From CALUOB01 sp944322305 (lineage in GTDB: Bacteria > Actinomycetota > Coriobacteriia > Coriobacteriales > Coriobacteriaceae), in NCBI GenBank assembly GCA_963931605.1, contig OZ007031.1, positions 2,294,001-2,358,000 of the forward strand: 64,000 nt of DNA, read 5' to 3'. The position numbers and the translations under genes are program-made. Within the stretch, counting starts at the first letter, position 1. Each line of letters starts with the position of its first letter. This document shows positions 18,231 to 25,635 of this stretch, piece after piece. The notes below the pieces were generated by a model that saw nothing but the letters and a program-made list of their open reading frames with translations, was not told the DNA's origin and made no database searches.

Positions 18231-19889
18231 GTGTATAACGCAACAAAACCGCAGGCCGCCCGGTCTGCAGGGGCTGCCCGGTCCAACGCCGGCCCTGCGC
18301 CCAGCGTCGCAACTGCGCAGAAATTCCTCGTCATCCCCATCATCATCCTGATCTTGGCGCAAATGGGCGCCACGGGCGACAGCGGCGCGTTGTCGCTCGC
18401 CACCGCGGCGCTTACCAGCGATCTCGGGGCAACCACCGCGCAGATCCAGCTCGCCAACATGATCTACCCGCTCGTGGGCGGGGCCTTCATGATCGCCGGC
18501 GGGTTGGCCGGCACCATGCTCGGCTGGAAGAAGACGTTCCGCGGCGGCATCCTGCTGTGCGCGCTGGGCGAGGTCGTCTTAGCCTTGGCACCTACCATGG
18601 ACGTTTTCATCTGGGGCGGGCGCGTGCTCGTGGGCCTTGGCGCCAGCTTCATGATCCCGTCGGTGCTGGGCCTTATCCCGCTCATCTACCAGGGGCGGAA
18701 CCGCATGCTCGCCTTCGGTGCCATCGGTGCGGCGTCAGGCCTTTCGGCGCTGCTGCCGCTGGCCTTGGGCGTCGTCATGGAGGTGGCCGGTATGCATGTG
18801 ACGTTCTTCGTGCTTGCCGGGTACTTCGCCGTCGTGCTCGCGGCCTCGTTTGCCTTGCCGGCCATAAACCAGCCGCGCGAGCACAGCACCTTTGACGCGG
18901 CGGGCGTCGCTCTTGCCGCAATCGGGTTGTTCTTGCTGCTCATCGGGGTGTCGAGGGTCTCGTCGTGGGGCCTTGTCGCCCCGATGGCCGGCGCACCCTT
19001 CACCATCTTCGGCATCTCGCCGGCGCTGCCGCTTGCCGCGCTGGGCATCGTGGTGCTCGCGCTGCTCGTGGTGGTTGAGCGCCGCGCGGAGGAGAAGGGC
19101 GGCATTCCGGTGCTTCCCAGCGTGTTCCTTACGACGCCGCAGGTGCGCGCCGGCCTTATCGCCTGCGCCCTCACGTTCTTCTTCATGGGTGCCCAGTCCA
19201 TCCTCATGGCGCCGTACCTGCAGCTGGTGGCCGGTTGGTCGCCCATTGCGGTGGGAGCCATCTCCATCGTGACCGGCGTGCCCACGTTTGCCCTGTCGCT
19301 GGACATCCCTAAGTTCGCGCCGCACGCCAACCCTCGGCACGTGATCCAGGTCGGGTACGTTGCCATGGCGGCGGCGCTCGGCATCATGGCGCTTTCCGTT
19401 ACCAAGAACGGCTCGAGCGTTGTGCTCGTGTACCTGGGCGCCTTTATGGCCGGCGTCGGCGCGGGCACGGTGTCCTCGCATGCCAGCAACGTGGTGGCCC
19501 TGGCCCTGCCTGAGCGCGAGGCTTCGCAGTCCGGCGGCATCCAGAGCACCATGCGCAACGTGGGCCAGGCCTTGGGCGTGGCGCTGCTGGGCGCCGTGCT
19601 GCTTTTCGGCATCACCGGTACGGTGCGCAGCCAAGCTGCCGCAGATTCGTCGGTGAGCTCGCAGGTGACAGAGCAGATCTCGAAGCTGGAGATCGACCTC
19701 GGCAGCAACAGCACGTTTGAGCAGCAGATCAAGGGCATCAAGATGACTGACACCGAGCGTGACGAGCTGGTCAAGATCGAGGCTGGCGCTCGCTATGACG
19801 CCGTGCGCGTCGCCTACGTGGTGGGCGCGGTTATCGTGCTGGCGGGGCTTGCGACCACGCCGGCCATCACCAAGTTCTCCAAGGACTGA
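18231..19889 (+). CDS. MFS transporter, DHA2 (14-helix) drug/compound exporter type
   Basis: A 552-residue membrane protein with about 14 hydrophobic helices, N-terminal motif region GLAGTMLGWKKTFRGG (MFS motif A-like) and LVGLGASFMIPSVLGLIP (motif C-like, antiporter). The C-terminal SVSSQVTEQISKLEIDL loop is extracytoplasmic. Start is GTG 18231 with GAAAGGAC upstream. Following bsh with only a hairpin-rich 143-bp gap, it may export bile acids or other amphipathic compounds; this is an inference from position. A strong terminator ends the unit. Confidence 0.88.
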   Translation: MYNATKPQAARSAGAARSNAGPAPSVATAQKFLVIPIIILILAQMGATGDSGALSLATAALTSDLGATTAQIQLANMIYPLVGGAFMIAGGLAGTMLGWKKTFRGGILLCALGEVVLALAPTMDVFIWGGRVLVGLGASFMIPSVLGLIPLIYQGRNRMLAFGAIGAASGLSALLPLALGVVMEVAGMHVTFFVLAGYFAVVLAASFALPAINQPREHSTFDAAGVALAAIGLFLLLIGVSRVSSWGLVAPMAGAPFTIFGISPALPLAALGIVVLALLVVVERRAEEKGGIPVLPSVFLTTPQVRAGLIACALTFFFMGAQSILMAPYLQLVAGWSPIAVGAISIVTGVPTFALSLDIPKFAPHANPRHVIQVGYVAMAAALGIMALSVTKNGSSVVLVYLGAFMAGVGAGTVSSHASNVVALALPEREASQSGGIQSTMRNVGQALGVALLGAVLLFGITGTVRSQAAADSSVSSQVTEQISKLEIDLGSNSTFEQQIKGIKMTDTERDELVKIEAGARYDAVRVAYVVGAVIVLAGLATTPAITKFSKD

Positions 19890-19924
19890 CGCGCTCCAAG
19901 CGGTGTGGCAGGAAGCGCGCAAGC

Positions 19925-19959
19925 AAAGGCGCGGACGCTTTCGGGCGTCCGCGCCTTTT
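19925..19959 (+). terminator. Intrinsic terminator after the MFS gene
   Basis: A perfect 14-bp stem (19925-19938 with 19945-19958), 6-base loop, T-rich 3' side. Confidence 0.85.
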
Positions 19960-20016
19960 CTCTGCGACGGCGGTGCGCGCGGCGCGGGGCGGGATGCGCT
20001 CGCGCCGCGTGACCCT

Positions 20017-20307
20017 TTACGCCAAGAGCCCTTGCCGCTCGGGGTGCTTGTCGAACCAGGCGACGGCGTAGGAGCACGTGGGGCGCGCTTTCCACCCGTT
20101 GCGCGCGATGGCTTCCGCCGCGTGCTCCAGAAGCTGCCCGGCCATGCCCTGGCCGCGCAGCGAGGTGTCTACAAAGGTGTGGTTGATATCGACCACACCG
20201 GGCGCCACCTCGGGAAACGTTACCTCGGCAACGGTTTTCCCTTCAGCGTTTTCAAGGCGCACGGCATGCTCTTCAACGATAAAGGCGGTGTTGGCTGTTT
20301 GCTCCAT
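20017..20307 (-). CDS. Small GNAT-like N-acetyltransferase (Acetyltransf_CG / YjdJ type)
   Basis: A 96-residue single-domain protein. The compact acetyltransferase pattern is visible: AEVTFPEVAPGVVDINHTFVD, the acetyl-CoA loop LRGQGMAGQLLEHA and the conserved CSYAVAWFDKHPE near the C-terminus with Cys and His. Start ATG 20307. It is convergent with the MFS gene and divergent from arcA. The function of this family is unknown. Confidence 0.88.
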   Translation of the reverse strand: MEQTANTAFIVEEHAVRLENAEGKTVAEVTFPEVAPGVVDINHTFVDTSLRGQGMAGQLLEHAAEAIARNGWKARPTCSYAVAWFDKHPERQGLLA

Positions 20308-20569
20308 GGGAACTCCTATCGCTTAGTCGCTGCGTCTGAGGGCCGGATGTCGGATGCTTTGGTGCCGGCGGGCTCTTCCATCGCGGCGGGTGCCTGCTGT
20401 GGGTATACCCGTTTCGCGTGGCGTGCGCCCTCGCCGCTGCGCGGTCAGCGTTTTCTGCTAGGGTGGAGAGGGGCGGCGCGGCTTTTGGCTGCGCGCCTTG
20501 CGCATATGACAGCTTCCGCTGCTTGCTCGGACGGATGCCGCGCGCGGCGTCAACGGAAAGGACGGGGCG

Positions 20570-21814
20570 ATGGCAATGGGCTCGGGTCTTCACGTTACCA
20601 GCGAGATCGGTCGGCTGAGACGCGTGTGCCTGCACCGGCCCGGTGACGAGCTGCTCAACCTCACGCCGGCGGACCTGGAATCGCTGCTGTTCGACGACAT
20701 CCCGTTTTTGGAAGAGGCGCGCGCCGAGCACGACGCCTTTGCCGCCGCGTTGCGCGCGGAGGGCGCAGAAGTGGTCTACCTTGAGGACTTGGTGGCCGAG
20801 GTGTTCGACGCCATGCCGCAGGTGCGGGAGGCGTTTCTCGACCAATACCTGGCCGAGGCGGGGGTGAGCGGTCAGATCCTGCCGGTGCTGCGCGCGTATT
20901 TCAACGCCTTGGACGATAACCGCGCGTTCGTGCGCAAGACCATGGCGGGCGTGACGCGCGCCGAGGTCGAGCTGCCCCGCGTGAGCTCGGTCACCCTCGC
21001 CGGCTTGGTGAGCGCCGAGACCGAGTCAGAGCTGGTGGTCAATCCCATGCCCAACCTCTACTTCACGCGCGACCCCTTTGCCGTGGTGGGGGAGGGCGTG
21101 AGCATCAACCGCATGTACTCGGCCACGCGCAACCGCGAAACCATTTACGGGGAGTATGTCTTCCGCTATCACCCGCGGTACCGCGCGGCCCCGCGCTATT
21201 ACCAGCGCAACGAGTCGTACCACATCGAGGGCGGCGACGTGTTGGTGCTGAGCGAGAAGACCGTGGCGGTGGGGATCTCCCAGCGCACGCAGGCAGCGGC
21301 GATCGACGCGCTGGCGCAGCGCGTGTTTTGGGATCCGGGCTCGCCCGTTGAGCGCATCCTGGCGTTCAACATCCCCGTCTCGCGGGCCTTCATGCACCTA
21401 GATACCGTGTTTACGCAGGTGGACGTCGATGCGTTTACCATTCACCCGGCCATACTGCGCACGCTGCAGGTTTTCGAGCTTATGCGCGGCGGCCGTCCGG
21501 GTGAGGTGCGTATCCGCGAGATAAACGACACCCTCGAGCACGTGTTGGCCGCTGCGGTTGGCGTAGACGCGGTGCGGCTCATCCCGTGCGGCAACGGCGA
21601 CCCGGTGGCTGCGGCGCGCGAGCAGTGGAGCGACGGCTCGAACACCCTGGCGCTGGCGCCTGGCAAGCTGTGCGTCTACCGTCGCAACACGGCAACCAAC
21701 GAGGCGCTTGAGCGCGCGGGGATGGAGCTGGTGGTCATACCGTCGGCCGAGCTCTCGCGTGGCCGGGGCGGCCCGCGCTGCATGAGCATGCCGCTCGTGC
21801 GCGAGGATCTTTAG
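20570..21814 (+). CDS. arcA: Arginine deiminase
   Basis: A 414-residue enzyme that hydrolyses arginine to citrulline and ammonia, the first step of the acid-protective and ATP-yielding ADI pathway. Catalytic residues can be placed: Asp168 (YFTRDPF), Glu220 (IEGGDV), His276 and Asp278 (MHLDTVF) and Cys404 (GGPRCMSMP). Start ATG 20570 follows GGAAAGGACGG. ArcB and ArcC are not adjacent, so the pathway must be completed elsewhere or the gene works alone. The 262-bp divergent gap contains a GGGTATACCC palindrome at 20399-20408. Confidence 0.96.
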   Translation: MAMGSGLHVTSEIGRLRRVCLHRPGDELLNLTPADLESLLFDDIPFLEEARAEHDAFAAALRAEGAEVVYLEDLVAEVFDAMPQVREAFLDQYLAEAGVSGQILPVLRAYFNALDDNRAFVRKTMAGVTRAEVELPRVSSVTLAGLVSAETESELVVNPMPNLYFTRDPFAVVGEGVSINRMYSATRNRETIYGEYVFRYHPRYRAAPRYYQRNESYHIEGGDVLVLSEKTVAVGISQRTQAAAIDALAQRVFWDPGSPVERILAFNIPVSRAFMHLDTVFTQVDVDAFTIHPAILRTLQVFELMRGGRPGEVRIREINDTLEHVLAAAVGVDAVRLIPCGNGDPVAAAREQWSDGSNTLALAPGKLCVYRRNTATNEALERAGMELVVIPSAELSRGRGGPRCMSMPLVREDL

Positions 21815-21843
21815 GCGGTGCTGCAGCGCACTGAACCGCGGTG

Positions 21844-22419
21844 TCAGCCAGCGACCTCGGTCAGCGCACCGGTTTCTATGTTGATGACAAACCCGCGCAC
21901 GGAAACGCTCGGCGGCACGAGGGGGTGCGTGCGGATCTTCTCCACGCTGGCCGCCACCTCGGTTTCCAAGCGGCTGAAACCGTTGAGGACGGTGGCTGCG
22001 CGCGGATCCGTTGCCAAGGCCTCGTCGACGCGTTCCTGCGCAATGCCGCTTTTCCGTAGGGCTTCCAGCAGGCTCGCGGCGCGCATGCCGTGCGTGCCGC
22101 AGTTGGTGTGGCCCACCACCATGATCTCGTTGACGCCGAGCTCGCCTACAGCTACCAGCACCGAGCGCATGACCTCGCCGTAGGGGTCGACGATGGTGGC
22201 GCCTGCGGCTTTGATGATCACGGCGTCGCCGTCTGCAAGGCCCAGGGCATGCGGCAGCATGCGTGTGAGGCGCGTGTCCATGCAGGATATGACGGCAAGA
22301 TGCTTGATGGGCCGTCCCGCCATCGCGCTTCCGTCTATCTCGGCGTTTTCCACTACGCGCCGGTTGTGCGCGAGAACCTCGTCTATGGACGAGGGGGTTG
22401 CAGCGTTGCTTGCGGTCAT
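21844..22419 (-). CDS. Beta-class carbonic anhydrase
   Basis: A 191-residue zinc enzyme for CO2/bicarbonate interconversion. Zinc and catalytic residues are intact: Cys46, Asp48 and Arg50 in SCMDTRL, His104 and Cys107 in VVGHTNCGTHG. Start ATG 22419 with GGAGG 5 bp upstream; the upstream extension of the frame lacks family character. Convergent with arcA (29-bp gap). A second homologue lacking the zinc site is encoded at 42401-42952 in this same window. Confidence 0.95.
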   Translation of the reverse strand: MTASNAATPSSIDEVLAHNRRVVENAEIDGSAMAGRPIKHLAVISCMDTRLTRMLPHALGLADGDAVIIKAAGATIVDPYGEVMRSVLVAVGELGVNEIMVVGHTNCGTHGMRAASLLEALRKSGIAQERVDEALATDPRAATVLNGFSRLETEVAASVEKIRTHPLVPPSVSVRGFVINIETGALTEVAG

Positions 22420-22601
22420 GAAAACCTCCTTTTCGGTACTGCCTAGTGTAGCTGAGAAGGCGTTCCTACCGTTTGCCGACAAAACAAACCGTTCACGGCA
22501 AGCGGTTGCCAAAGTGCTTAAGGATACGTGTGCTGGTAACAATGAGGATGAACACAAACCGTCGCCAAGATCTTAAGCGACCGACGAAGGAGGTGGGTCC
22601 C

Positions 22602-22661
22602 ATGGGCATAGAGGAAATAGCAGCGTTTGGGCCCGCCCTCCGCGTTCCCGAGGTTCGTTAG
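22602..22661 (+). CDS. Possible 19-residue leader peptide
   Basis: ATG 22602 to TAG 22661 encodes MGIEEIAAFGPALRVPEVR. It is preceded 6 bp away by AAGGAGGTG (22587-22595), a full anti-16S complement, which is better than for most genes here. Its 3' half forms the 5' arm of the long helix of the candidate RNA, so translation would open that helix. Confidence 0.4.
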   Translation: MGIEEIAAFGPALRVPEVR

Positions 22662-22833
22662 CATCTGGGGCGAGCGGACTCGCCCAAAGCGTTCCGGAGC
22701 AGTTCCGGTAAGGATCGGTGAAGGACGCGCGCGGGCCCAAGGCTCTACAATCGCAGAGCGCATCACGTGCGAGGAGATATCGGTTGTATCCCTTCGGAAG
22801 TGATAAGAGGCGATTCCAAAGTACAGAGAAGCG

Positions 22834-22861
22834 GGGCGGAGCGAAAAGCTCCGCCCTTTTT
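22834..22861 (+). terminator. Intrinsic terminator of the structured RNA
   Basis: A 9-bp stem GGGCGGAGC/GCTCCGCCC with GAAAA loop and a following run of five T. Confidence 0.85.
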
Positions 22862-22871
22862 CGTGCGGCGG

Positions 22872-23165
22872 TTAGCCGCGGGGTGCTTTTGAGGTAAGGT
22901 GCCAGCCACCGCAATAGGAGCATTTGTAGCAGCGCAGGCCGCGCCGCCCGTGCTCGGCGCAGGGCCGGGCGGCTTCTTCGGCGTCTGCGCGGGAGGCGTA
23001 GCGCTTCTTGCGCTCGCAGGCGCGCTCGCGCCGCGCCTCCTCGCGGCAGGCGTCAAGCGCGCCTTGGCGCCGCTCCTCCCGAATGAACAGGTCGTCGCTT
23101 GAGCCGAGCCCTGCCTTGAAGGCGGAGATCCGCTTGGCGTTTGCCGAAGGTTTTCTGCTTCCCAT
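22872..23165 (-). CDS. Small hypothetical protein with a zinc-ribbon-like C-terminus
   Basis: A 97-residue basic protein. The N-terminal part is Lys/Arg rich; the C-terminus CYKCSYCGGWHLTSK carries a C-x2-C-x2-C arrangement with a following His, a pattern found in short actinobacterial proteins of unknown role. The start ATG 23165 has GGGGGAGC upstream. It lies 28 bp downstream of the DUF3825 gene on the same strand and may be its operon partner. No function can be assigned. Confidence 0.65.
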   Translation of the reverse strand: MGSRKPSANAKRISAFKAGLGSSDDLFIREERRQGALDACREEARRERACERKKRYASRADAEEAARPCAEHGRRGLRCYKCSYCGGWHLTSKAPRG

Positions 23166-23193
23166 GAGCTCCCCCAATCCAGGCGATTGCAGG

Positions 23194-25524
23194 CTAGCCG
23201 AGGGCTTTGTCGGCAGAAAGCCACGCGGGCATTTCGGCCGACACAACGCGGGCGCAGGCGTACGCGCGCGAAAGCGCAAGGACGCTCGACGCTTGGTAGG
23301 CGCCAGAGGGCTGCCGATCGAGAACGAGCGCGCAGTCTGCCGTGCGATCGTCGACCAGGGCGAGCGGCAGCAGCATCTTCATCCGATCGGTGCGCGGGTC
23401 GTACACGGGGGCGGCGGTGCGGTAGCTGCGCTGGCAGCGGCGCACGGCGGCGTCCGCCGCATCGTCGAGCGCCCGGCAAAGGCGCCGACGCAGCGCAGCG
23501 TTGGCTTCGATGAGGCGGCTGAGCTTCTCGAGCGCCTCGCGCTTGTCTGCAGGAAGGGCGGCAGGGTCAAACAGACGGGAGAGCAGCTCGTCCGCCCCAG
23601 GAGCGCCTGTGAGCATCTCGGTCAAAAAGCCGCGCGGAAGCCGTCCCAGGCACGGACCGAGCAGAGCGTGGTAGTCGAGCACGCGCAGCGCCGCGGGATC
23701 GGGCACGATCTCGTCGAGCGACGTCAGGTAGCGCGGCGCCTCGGGGATGCGAGAGAGCTCTGCGGTGACGCGGCGGCCGAGCTCGCCGGTGCCCGCTGCG
23801 GCAAAGCCGGCGAAGCGCCAGGGGATGTCTTGCCCCGTTGCCTCGAGGACAAGGAGGATGTCTTCATAGGCGCTGTCGGCAAGACCGGTGTTGAACGCCG
23901 CGAGCTCGCCGTTCGCGCTGACTTCGAGAAGCCTCTGACGCGTCACGCGCGCAAAGGTGACGGTGAGGTACTCGCGCAAAAGGTCATAGCGCGCGTCCAG
24001 CGCGGGCTTGGCACGGCTTGCCCATCGCTCGGGGAGCGCGATGCGGGCAAGCTCGCCCAGCAGCGCGTCCCAGCTGCCGATCGCCACGTTCTGCGCAAAG
24101 GCGCGCAGGGGGCTGTAGGGCGTGGAGAGCGCCGTGGAGGCGGTGACGTCCAGATCGCTCCAAGCACCTTCGTCGGCCTGCGGCAGGCCCTCGAGCCCGG
24201 CGGCCTCGTGACCTGACCCCGTGCCGTCGTCCCCGTCGACCAAGGCGAGCTCCCAGCGGGCGCCCGTGCCGGGGCGCTGCGAGCGCTTGAGGGTGACCTC
24301 GACCGGGGCGCTGCCGTCTTCCTGCAGGTAGCGCAGCGGGAACGTTATGCGGTTGCGGGTGCCGCCCGCGGTTCCCGTGGCGCGTGCGACGCGCCAGTCC
24401 TCGTCGAGCACGGCCATGAGGTCGATGCCGTAGGGGAGGATGCGGGTGAGCATGCTTAAGGGGGCGTTGCGGCAGTACACGTCCTCAGAGATGGTGCGGG
24501 GGTAGTCGGAGCGCGCCCGTGCGCCCGCGCGCGTCTCGCGGGCGGCGCCGGGGGCGGGGTGCGGCATGAAGAGCGCGGGTTCTTCAGCCTCGGCGGGCGC
24601 AACCATGTTGGCCGGTGCGGCCTCGGTCTCCGATGCGGTCGGGCTGGACGCGGGTGCGGCTGCGCGCCCCGTCGCGCTTGCACGGGGATCCTCATCTTGC
24701 CGGGCGTGTTCCGGGCGGACCGCCATGGCGGGCGCTGCCGTCTCGTCGTGGCGGGCGGCGGGCTCTTCCGGCGGTGTGTAGGTGATGGTGAGCGAGATAC
24801 CGCTCGGTTGCCCCTCGGACGGCGCGGCGTGCTTTTCCTCAGCGCGCTCGGGGCGCTTACCCGACGATTCGGCAGCGGGGGCAGGTTTCTCGCGCCGCAG
24901 CGCTTCTTGGGGCTGCGCCGCGGCGTCGGATACGGCCCCTTCGCCTGTCTGCCGAGATGCCGGCTGCGCTTCGTTATGCGCGGTCGGGGCCGCGTGGCCG
25001 TCCTGCGCGTCCGGGCCTGCGCTCTCGCTGCGGCTTGCTGCGGACGCGGCCTGATCGCGCGCCTCTTTCGCCGCACGCGCTGCGGCTTCCTTGCGGGCGC
25101 GCTTCTCGGCCGCCGCTCGCTTGGCCTTCTCTTGCTCTTCTGCGGCTTTGCGCTCGGCTTCCAGGCGCTCCTTCGACCGCTTGGGCTTCACCGGCTTCAG
25201 CGCGGTCTTCGCGCGTTTCCACGGCTTGCCCTTCTGCGCCTTGCCGTCGGTTTTGCCTGCGCGGGCAAGGAGCGCGTCCCAATCCTCGCGCGGGCGCACG
25301 GTGGCGTAGAGGCGGCCGCCTTTGAACACCTTGAGCTCGACGAAGCTCGCGAGCCCTTCGAGCAGCTCGCGTGTGGTGACGGCTCCCAGATCGAGCGGGG
25401 CGACATCCTCTTCGGCGAGCACCTCCTCGACCCGGGTGACAAACGTCTGCTTGCCGACGCCGAGCTTGTCGGAGAAGAGTTGGTAGAAGTAGAGCTGGTT
25501 GTTCTCGGGTATCTTTGCTGCCAT
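23194..25524 (-). CDS. DUF3825 domain protein with N-terminal winged-helix-like region
   Basis: A 776-residue protein. Residues 1-85 (NNQLYFYQLFSDKLGVGKQ...) look like a small helical domain of the OST-HTH/LOTUS kind. Residues 85-180 are a charged Lys/Glu/Ala stretch likely to be coiled coil, and 180-340 is low-complexity Ala/Pro/Glu linker. Residues 345-776 match DUF3825: DYPRTISEDVYCRNAPLSML, ELAAFNTGLADSAYEDI, and the terminal KMMLLPLALVDDRTADCALV type core. DUF3825 proteins are proposed to act with RNA or DNA processing genes. It lies 111 bp downstream of the helicase gene on the same strand. Start ATG 25524, AAGAAGG upstream. Confidence 0.75.
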   Translation of the reverse strand: MAAKIPENNQLYFYQLFSDKLGVGKQTFVTRVEEVLAEEDVAPLDLGAVTTRELLEGLASFVELKVFKGGRLYATVRPREDWDALLARAGKTDGKAQKGKPWKRAKTALKPVKPKRSKERLEAERKAAEEQEKAKRAAAEKRARKEAAARAAKEARDQAASAASRSESAGPDAQDGHAAPTAHNEAQPASRQTGEGAVSDAAAQPQEALRREKPAPAAESSGKRPERAEEKHAAPSEGQPSGISLTITYTPPEEPAARHDETAAPAMAVRPEHARQDEDPRASATGRAAAPASSPTASETEAAPANMVAPAEAEEPALFMPHPAPGAARETRAGARARSDYPRTISEDVYCRNAPLSMLTRILPYGIDLMAVLDEDWRVARATGTAGGTRNRITFPLRYLQEDGSAPVEVTLKRSQRPGTGARWELALVDGDDGTGSGHEAAGLEGLPQADEGAWSDLDVTASTALSTPYSPLRAFAQNVAIGSWDALLGELARIALPERWASRAKPALDARYDLLREYLTVTFARVTRQRLLEVSANGELAAFNTGLADSAYEDILLVLEATGQDIPWRFAGFAAAGTGELGRRVTAELSRIPEAPRYLTSLDEIVPDPAALRVLDYHALLGPCLGRLPRGFLTEMLTGAPGADELLSRLFDPAALPADKREALEKLSRLIEANAALRRRLCRALDDAADAAVRRCQRSYRTAAPVYDPRTDRMKMLLPLALVDDRTADCALVLDRQPSGAYQASSVLALSRAYACARVVSAEMPAWLSADKALG

Positions 25525-25635
25525 AGTGACCTTCTTATCGGTTGAGCGCGGCGCGGCCGCAGGTGTTTTCCGTCATCTAGGAGGTGTCTCCCTAGCCTAC
25601 CCCGTTTTGCCCTGCGCGGCAAAGCCGCGGATGGC

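Larger units (their letters stand above)
22587..22861 (+). ncRNA. Candidate structured RNA with internal leader peptide and terminator
   Basis: A 275-base stretch not explained by any long gene. A 10-bp helix pairs 22627-22636 with 22731-22740 and is extended inward by CGCG/CGCG and TCC/GGA pairs with one bulge. Inside are hairpins, including GGGCGAG/CTCGCCC. A second domain (ATCAC/GTGAT around 22768-22813) follows, then an intrinsic terminator at 22834-22861. No plus-strand gene follows for kilobases. It does not show the signatures of RNase P, SRP RNA, tmRNA or T-box RNA. It may be a sRNA or a species-specific structured RNA; ends are approximate. Confidence 0.5.

Noticed and set aside
22587..22861. 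RNase P RNA, SRP RNA, tmRNA or T-box identity for the structured RNA
   Set aside because: None of the diagnostic cores (GAGGAAAGTC, GGAAG tetraloop helix, ACCA end, TGGNACCGCG) is present.
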